This document shows, piece by piece, positions 60,629 through 64,000 of a DNA stretch of 64,000 nucleotides. Position numbers and translations under genes: made by a program. A model generated the notes under the pieces. That model saw nothing but the letters and a program-made list of their open reading frames with translations, had not been told where the DNA came from and ran no database searches. The number at the start of each line of letters is the position of its first letter. Position 1 is the stretch's first letter. The stretch is from an uncultured Eubacteriales bacterium (GTDB lineage Bacteria; Bacillota; Clostridia; Oscillospirales; Oscillospiraceae). The stretch spans positions 62,001 through 126,000 of the forward strand of contig URBH01000001.1 in the NCBI GenBank assembly GCA_900546075.1. Reading direction: 5' to 3'.

Positions 60629-62242
60629 TCATTCCTCCAGTTGCACCCACACGGCAGTCCAGCAGCGCACGTCGGGCAGCTTTACGGTATAGATGCAGCC
60701 GTTCTCCGTTTGCTCCGCCGTGTAGGGAAGCTTTTGCGCCGCCAGACACTCGCTGTCCGGCGAGGCACAGTAGATGCCGCGCACCGGCCGGTCGAGGCGG
60801 ATGGCCGCCGAAATGCCCGCTGCCGGGGTTGGTTCCCGCTTTCCCTCATTCCACATGGCGTTGTTGCCGGTCAGGTTGATCAGGTGGAGGGTCAGCCGGT
60901 CACGGGATTCGCGGAGGAGCGTCCAGACCGTGTCCGCCTGTCCGTCCGTGGAGAAGGTGCAGGCATCGGAGAAGAAACGGACGTCCTCGTTAATGCCGCC
61001 GGAGGCCGTCTTGCCAATATCCATACCGGGATCATTATATAACAGATCTTTGTATCTGACAAGAAAATCGCAATTGCGCTGTACGATTGGAAGAAAGCTT
61101 TCCCGCAGGTGGGCGTAGTTGACATAATAGCTGTCCCGCAGCAGGCTGCGGTTCTCGCCCAGAACGGGCTGCGTACCGCCGGAGGCAGAGATCACCGCCC
61201 ACGCAAGACGGAATGAGCGCTCTGCCGCGTCCATATCCTCTCCCTGAAACGCCTTCAGATAGGCGGCAAGGATGACATTCCGGTGGGACAGCAGCCGCGC
61301 TTCCCGAATCAGGCGGTAAAGGTCAAAATAGGTATCGTGGGGCGGCCAGACCTCGATATACACTGCATCCTGTGCCGCCGCGGCGACGGTTTCCGTCGGC
61401 CAGTTATTGACGGCGTTGAAGATCACGCCGCCGTCGGCCGCTTCCTCGCGGACGGCCTGCGCCGCCGCATCGATCAGGCGCGGGAACTCGTCCGCCAACT
61501 CCACGGGGCGGTGCTCCGCGTCCCAGACCCGCTTGGGAAAGCCGTAAGTATCCATGTGGATGCCGGAAAAGCCGAAGCGCACGGCACTGCGGAATTCCTC
61601 CACAATATGCTCCGCCCAGCCGCAGGAGGCAGCCACATTCATATAGTACAGCCACCCGGCAAAGGTCATCGGCTGACCGTCCATCGTGTACATTCCCCAC
61701 GTTTGGTGCGCTGCAAAGGTGTCCTTTGTCGCCGCGTAGACCGCGCCGTAGGCCAGCGGACGGATGCCGCAGGCTTTGCAGCGTTCGATTTTCTTCGAGA
61801 TAACGCCTAAATCCGTCGGGCGTCCCATCGGGTCGTCATACTGCTCGGTGGGGGGCAGAAGCCGGTCGTGCCGGTACATCCAGTCGTAAAACTGCACTGC
61901 GTTCAGATGCAGATCCCGCATCCACTCCACATCCAACCTGTCCCCGTCGCCGGAGGAAAAATCAGACAGAAAGCCGTAGCGAATTTCGGTTCTGCGGTCG
62001 GAAACCACATCAAACGCGCCTTCCCAGACGCCGTCTTCTGTGCTGATGCGCACACCGTAGCCGCCCACCGGCACATCCGTCAATACCAACACGTCGCCCT
62101 CCCGGACGGCTCGCAGCGTGACCGGACGCTCCATACGGAAGAACGTTGCTGAAAGAAGTGCCGAATGCGCCGGCAGGATCAGCCGAACCGGCTCGCCGGG
62201 CAGATATTGTGCTTTGTCAAAATGACAGGTGATTTTCTGCAT
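60629..62242 (-). CDS. GH66 enzyme (dextranase/cyclodextran-type), apparently intracellular
   Basis: A 537-residue GH66 enzyme. The family core includes EIRYGFLSDFSSGDGDRLDV, LNAVQFYDWMYRHDRLLP, the nucleophile D231 in GFSGIHMDTYGFPKR and the acid/base E297 in VYIEVWPPHDTYFDLYR. GH66 covers endo-dextranases and cycloisomaltooligosaccharide glucanotransferases. There is no signal peptide and no room for a carbohydrate-binding module such as those of secreted members. It sits with ABC permeases and an oligo-1,6-glucosidase, which suggests cutting of imported isomaltooligosaccharides (or cyclic forms) in the cytoplasm. It is 4 bp after the permease gene. Confidence 0.9.
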   Translation of the reverse strand: MQKITCHFDKAQYLPGEPVRLILPAHSALLSATFFRMERPVTLRAVREGDVLVLTDVPVGGYGVRISTEDGVWEGAFDVVSDRRTEIRYGFLSDFSSGDGDRLDVEWMRDLHLNAVQFYDWMYRHDRLLPPTEQYDDPMGRPTDLGVISKKIERCKACGIRPLAYGAVYAATKDTFAAHQTWGMYTMDGQPMTFAGWLYYMNVAASCGWAEHIVEEFRSAVRFGFSGIHMDTYGFPKRVWDAEHRPVELADEFPRLIDAAAQAVREEAADGGVIFNAVNNWPTETVAAAAQDAVYIEVWPPHDTYFDLYRLIREARLLSHRNVILAAYLKAFQGEDMDAAERSFRLAWAVISASGGTQPVLGENRSLLRDSYYVNYAHLRESFLPIVQRNCDFLVRYKDLLYNDPGMDIGKTASGGINEDVRFFSDACTFSTDGQADTVWTLLRESRDRLTLHLINLTGNNAMWNEGKREPTPAAGISAAIRLDRPVRGIYCASPDSECLAAQKLPYTAEQTENGCIYTVKLPDVRCWTAVWVQLEE

Positions 62243-62246
62243 TGGC

Positions 62247-63122
62247 TTATCCTTTCACTGCTCCCTGAGTCAGTCCGCCCACGACCGTTTTCCGCTGGAA
62301 AACCACAAACAGAACGATCACAGGGATCAGCGCCATGATCGACGCAGCAAACACCCACTCCCACCGTGTCGCATACTGTCCGTTCAGCCGCTGGAGCAGC
62401 AGCGGGAAGGTGATCATTTTCTCATTCGCGCCCACCAGAACCTTCGCCGTAAAGTATTCCTCCCAGAAGCCCTGGAAGGCAAAAATGGTCATGGTGCCCA
62501 CCGCCGGGGCAGAGAGGGGCAGCATTACCCGGAAGAAAATGTCCTTGTGGTCGCCGCCGTCCAGCAGCACCGACTCCGCCAGCGAGCTTGGCAGGCTGCG
62601 GAAAAAGTTGCGCAGGAAGAAGGTGTGCCCGCAGACATTGGTCGCAACGTAGATCAGAATCAGTCCCGCCCGGGTGCCGATCAGGCCGTTGGGCAGGCCG
62701 GGAAGCGTAAGCTGCTTAAGCACCAGAAACTGGGGGATGATATTCAAAAAACCCGGCATCATCAGCGTAAACAGGTAAACCGCAAACAGCTTGTCGCGCC
62801 CGGGAAAACGGATGCAGGCAAAGCCGTAGGCGGAAAGCGTCGAAACAAATACCGAGATCATAACGGTAATGACGGTATTGATCACACTGTTTGCCAGTGC
62901 CGTCGGGAAAATGTCCATACTGAGAATGTGCCGGTACGCCGAAAAGTCCAGCCGCGTGGGGAAGAGCTTCGGCGGATAGGGCAGCACATAGCTGAACTCC
63001 TCAAAGGAGTTCGTGATCATAAAGAAGAACGGGACAGAGAAAATCAGCAGCGATGCGATCAGAATGACCCACAAAACCGTCTGCCCGAGGATCTCCGTTG
63101 CTTTTTTGCCGCGGAGCTTCAT
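62247..63122 (-). CDS. Carbohydrate ABC transporter permease (MalG-type)
   Basis: A 291-residue CUT1 permease with six helices. It shows the N-terminal helix LWVILIASLLIFSVPFFFMI, the segment TLMMPGFLNIIPQFLVL and the EAA coupling loop LPSSLAESVLLDGGDHKDIF followed by RVMLPLSAPA. It pairs with the MalF-type permease directly upstream (2-bp gap). The binding protein is presumably encoded beyond the right edge, and no dedicated ATPase is seen, so it may share an MsmK-type ATPase encoded elsewhere. Confidence 0.94.
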   Translation of the reverse strand: MKLRGKKATEILGQTVLWVILIASLLIFSVPFFFMITNSFEEFSYVLPYPPKLFPTRLDFSAYRHILSMDIFPTALANSVINTVITVMISVFVSTLSAYGFACIRFPGRDKLFAVYLFTLMMPGFLNIIPQFLVLKQLTLPGLPNGLIGTRAGLILIYVATNVCGHTFFLRNFFRSLPSSLAESVLLDGGDHKDIFFRVMLPLSAPAVGTMTIFAFQGFWEEYFTAKVLVGANEKMITFPLLLQRLNGQYATRWEWVFAASIMALIPVIVLFVVFQRKTVVGGLTQGAVKG

Positions 63123-63124
63123 TT

Positions 63125-64000
63125 CTATCCCTCCTGTTCCACGTTGTCCAGCTTGAAGACGCGATTAAGAATGATCGTCAGCGCAACGATCGTCACGGCG
63201 GAGATCATGCCGATGGCGGAAGCCTCGCCGAATTCGAACTGATTGAATGCTCTGTCATACAGCAGGTATTGCAGCACCGAGGTCTTCCCGTTGGGATCGC
63301 CGCCGGTCAGCATCATGACCTGGATGAAGACGTTGAAGGAACCGATGATCATATTGACCATCACATAAAAGGTCGTGGGGCGAAGTCCCGGCATCGTGAT
63401 ATGCCAGAATTTTTTCCACAGACCCGCGCCGTCCAGCTCTGCCGCCTCGTAGCGCTCCTTAGGAATTCCCTGCAATGCCGCGAGGTAGACCAGCATCGAC
63501 CAGCCCACGTTTTTCCAGATGCCCATCAGCCAGATCGCCGCGTTGCCCGACCATTCCCGCAGCAGCCAGGGCACATAGTCGTCCATGACGTGGAGCACAT
63601 CCACCAGCAGGTAGTTGATCAGGCCGCGGTCGGAGTTATTGAACATATACTGGAACACCAGACTGACGATGACCCACGAGGTGATGACCGGCAGATAAAA
63701 GCCGACGCGGAAGATTGTCTGCCCCCGCCTGAGGTTGTTGATCAGGTAGGCAAACAGCATTCCGCCCAGCAGAATGAACGGCACCGTCACCAGCGCGTAC
63801 AGGAAATTGTTCCGGTAAGCGTACCAGAAGCGGGAGCCGCCGGACAGAACGTTCTTGAAGTTTTCCAGGCCGATGAACGTGATCTCGCCCTGTACGATTT
63901 TGTACTCGGACAGCGCGATCCGGATGGTAAAAAACATCGGATAGATGACGAACGCCAGCACCAGCAGCAGGCCGGGAAGGACGAAGGGTGCTGCCGCCGC
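63125..64000 (-). CDS. Carbohydrate ABC transporter permease (MalF-type), 5' end beyond the window
   Basis: Open to the right edge, so the N-terminus is cut: the frame still reads AAAAPFVLPGLLLVLAFVIY at the border. At least 291 residues are present, with five to six helices and the EAA loop PKERYEAAELDGAGLWKKFW followed by HITMPGLRPT. It is the partner of the MalG-type permease and heads the visible part of the alpha-glucan operon. The apparent start at 63961 in the frame is not real. Confidence 0.93.
   Translation of the reverse strand, partial: AAAAPFVLPGLLLVLAFVIYPMFFTIRIALSEYKIVQGEITFIGLENFKNVLSGGSRFWYAYRNNFLYALVTVPFILLGGMLFAYLINNLRRGQTIFRVGFYLPVITSWVIVSLVFQYMFNNSDRGLINYLLVDVLHVMDDYVPWLLREWSGNAAIWLMGIWKNVGWSMLVYLAALQGIPKERYEAAELDGAGLWKKFWHITMPGLRPTTFYVMVNMIIGSFNVFIQVMMLTGGDPNGKTSVLQYLLYDRAFNQFEFGEASAIGMISAVTIVALTIILNRVFKLDNVEQEG

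Overview
The window looks like chromosomal DNA from a GC-rich, Gram-positive anaerobe of the Clostridia, most likely an Oscillospirales/Oscillospiraceae-type gut bacterium. The grounds are lipoprotein signal peptides with a lipobox, clean SigA-type promoters, a CIRCE operator in front of clpB, the Firmicutes gene order dprA-topA-trmFO, a KtrAB potassium system, a sodium/proline symporter, NahK and a sulfatase. This placement is inferred from gene content and style, not from a marker gene. I found no rRNA, tRNA or CRISPR array.

Layout. (1) 1-13.2 kb, all leftward: a surface polysaccharide operon from a promoter at about 13.18 kb. It encodes a membrane UDP-GlcNAc 4,6-dehydratase, a reductase/epimerase, the initiating phosphoglycosyl transferase, the CapE-CapF-CapG route to UDP-N-acetyl-L-fucosamine, several GT4 glycosyltransferases, a polymerase-like membrane protein and a LicD protein; it runs off the left edge. 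(2) 13.5-23.0 kb, leftward housekeeping: ktrB, ktrA, a TrmH-type methyltransferase, dprA, topA, trmFO, plsX, rnc. (3) 23.1-25.4 kb, rightward: adenine deaminase and a Nudix hydrolase. (4) 25.4-28.1 kb: HrcA/CIRCE-controlled clpB. (5) 28.5-38.3 kb, leftward: an unusual Opp-type ABC importer, followed by a membrane-anchored ApbE-like protein. (6) 38.5-44.5 kb: a PlsC-type acyltransferase, a rightward polar amino acid ABC importer, and a GntR/ABC exporter operon. (7) 44.5-52.5 kb: galE and nahK with a LysR regulator, putP, namZ (DUF1343), and a sulfatase. (8) 52.5-57.5 kb: decayed insertion sequences, a large SNF2 helicase, and a decayed integrase. (9) 57.5-64 kb, leftward: an alpha-glucan locus with two ABC permeases, a GH66 enzyme, an AraC regulator, a DUF624 protein and a GH13 oligo-1,6-glucosidase, running off the right edge.

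The most unusual system is the Opp-like transporter at 29.8-38.1 kb. Its binding protein appears circularly permuted: the usual C-terminal segment sits at the N-terminus. OppB has an extracellular domain of about 280 residues, OppD carries an insertion of about 235 residues between Walker A and the Q-loop, and OppF ends in two membrane helices. Several parts of the machine are therefore enlarged or rearranged together, which suggests a distinct importer subfamily.

The second theme is dispersed multi-hairpin intergenic elements that share ATACTA/TAGTAT-like ends (9.5, 28.4, 35.5, 56.7 and 57.4 kb). Two copies are exactly 169 bp and have stems with compensatory changes; one copy supplies the last codons and the stop of a gene. 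Two other structured repeats (13.3 and 50.8 kb) belong to different families.
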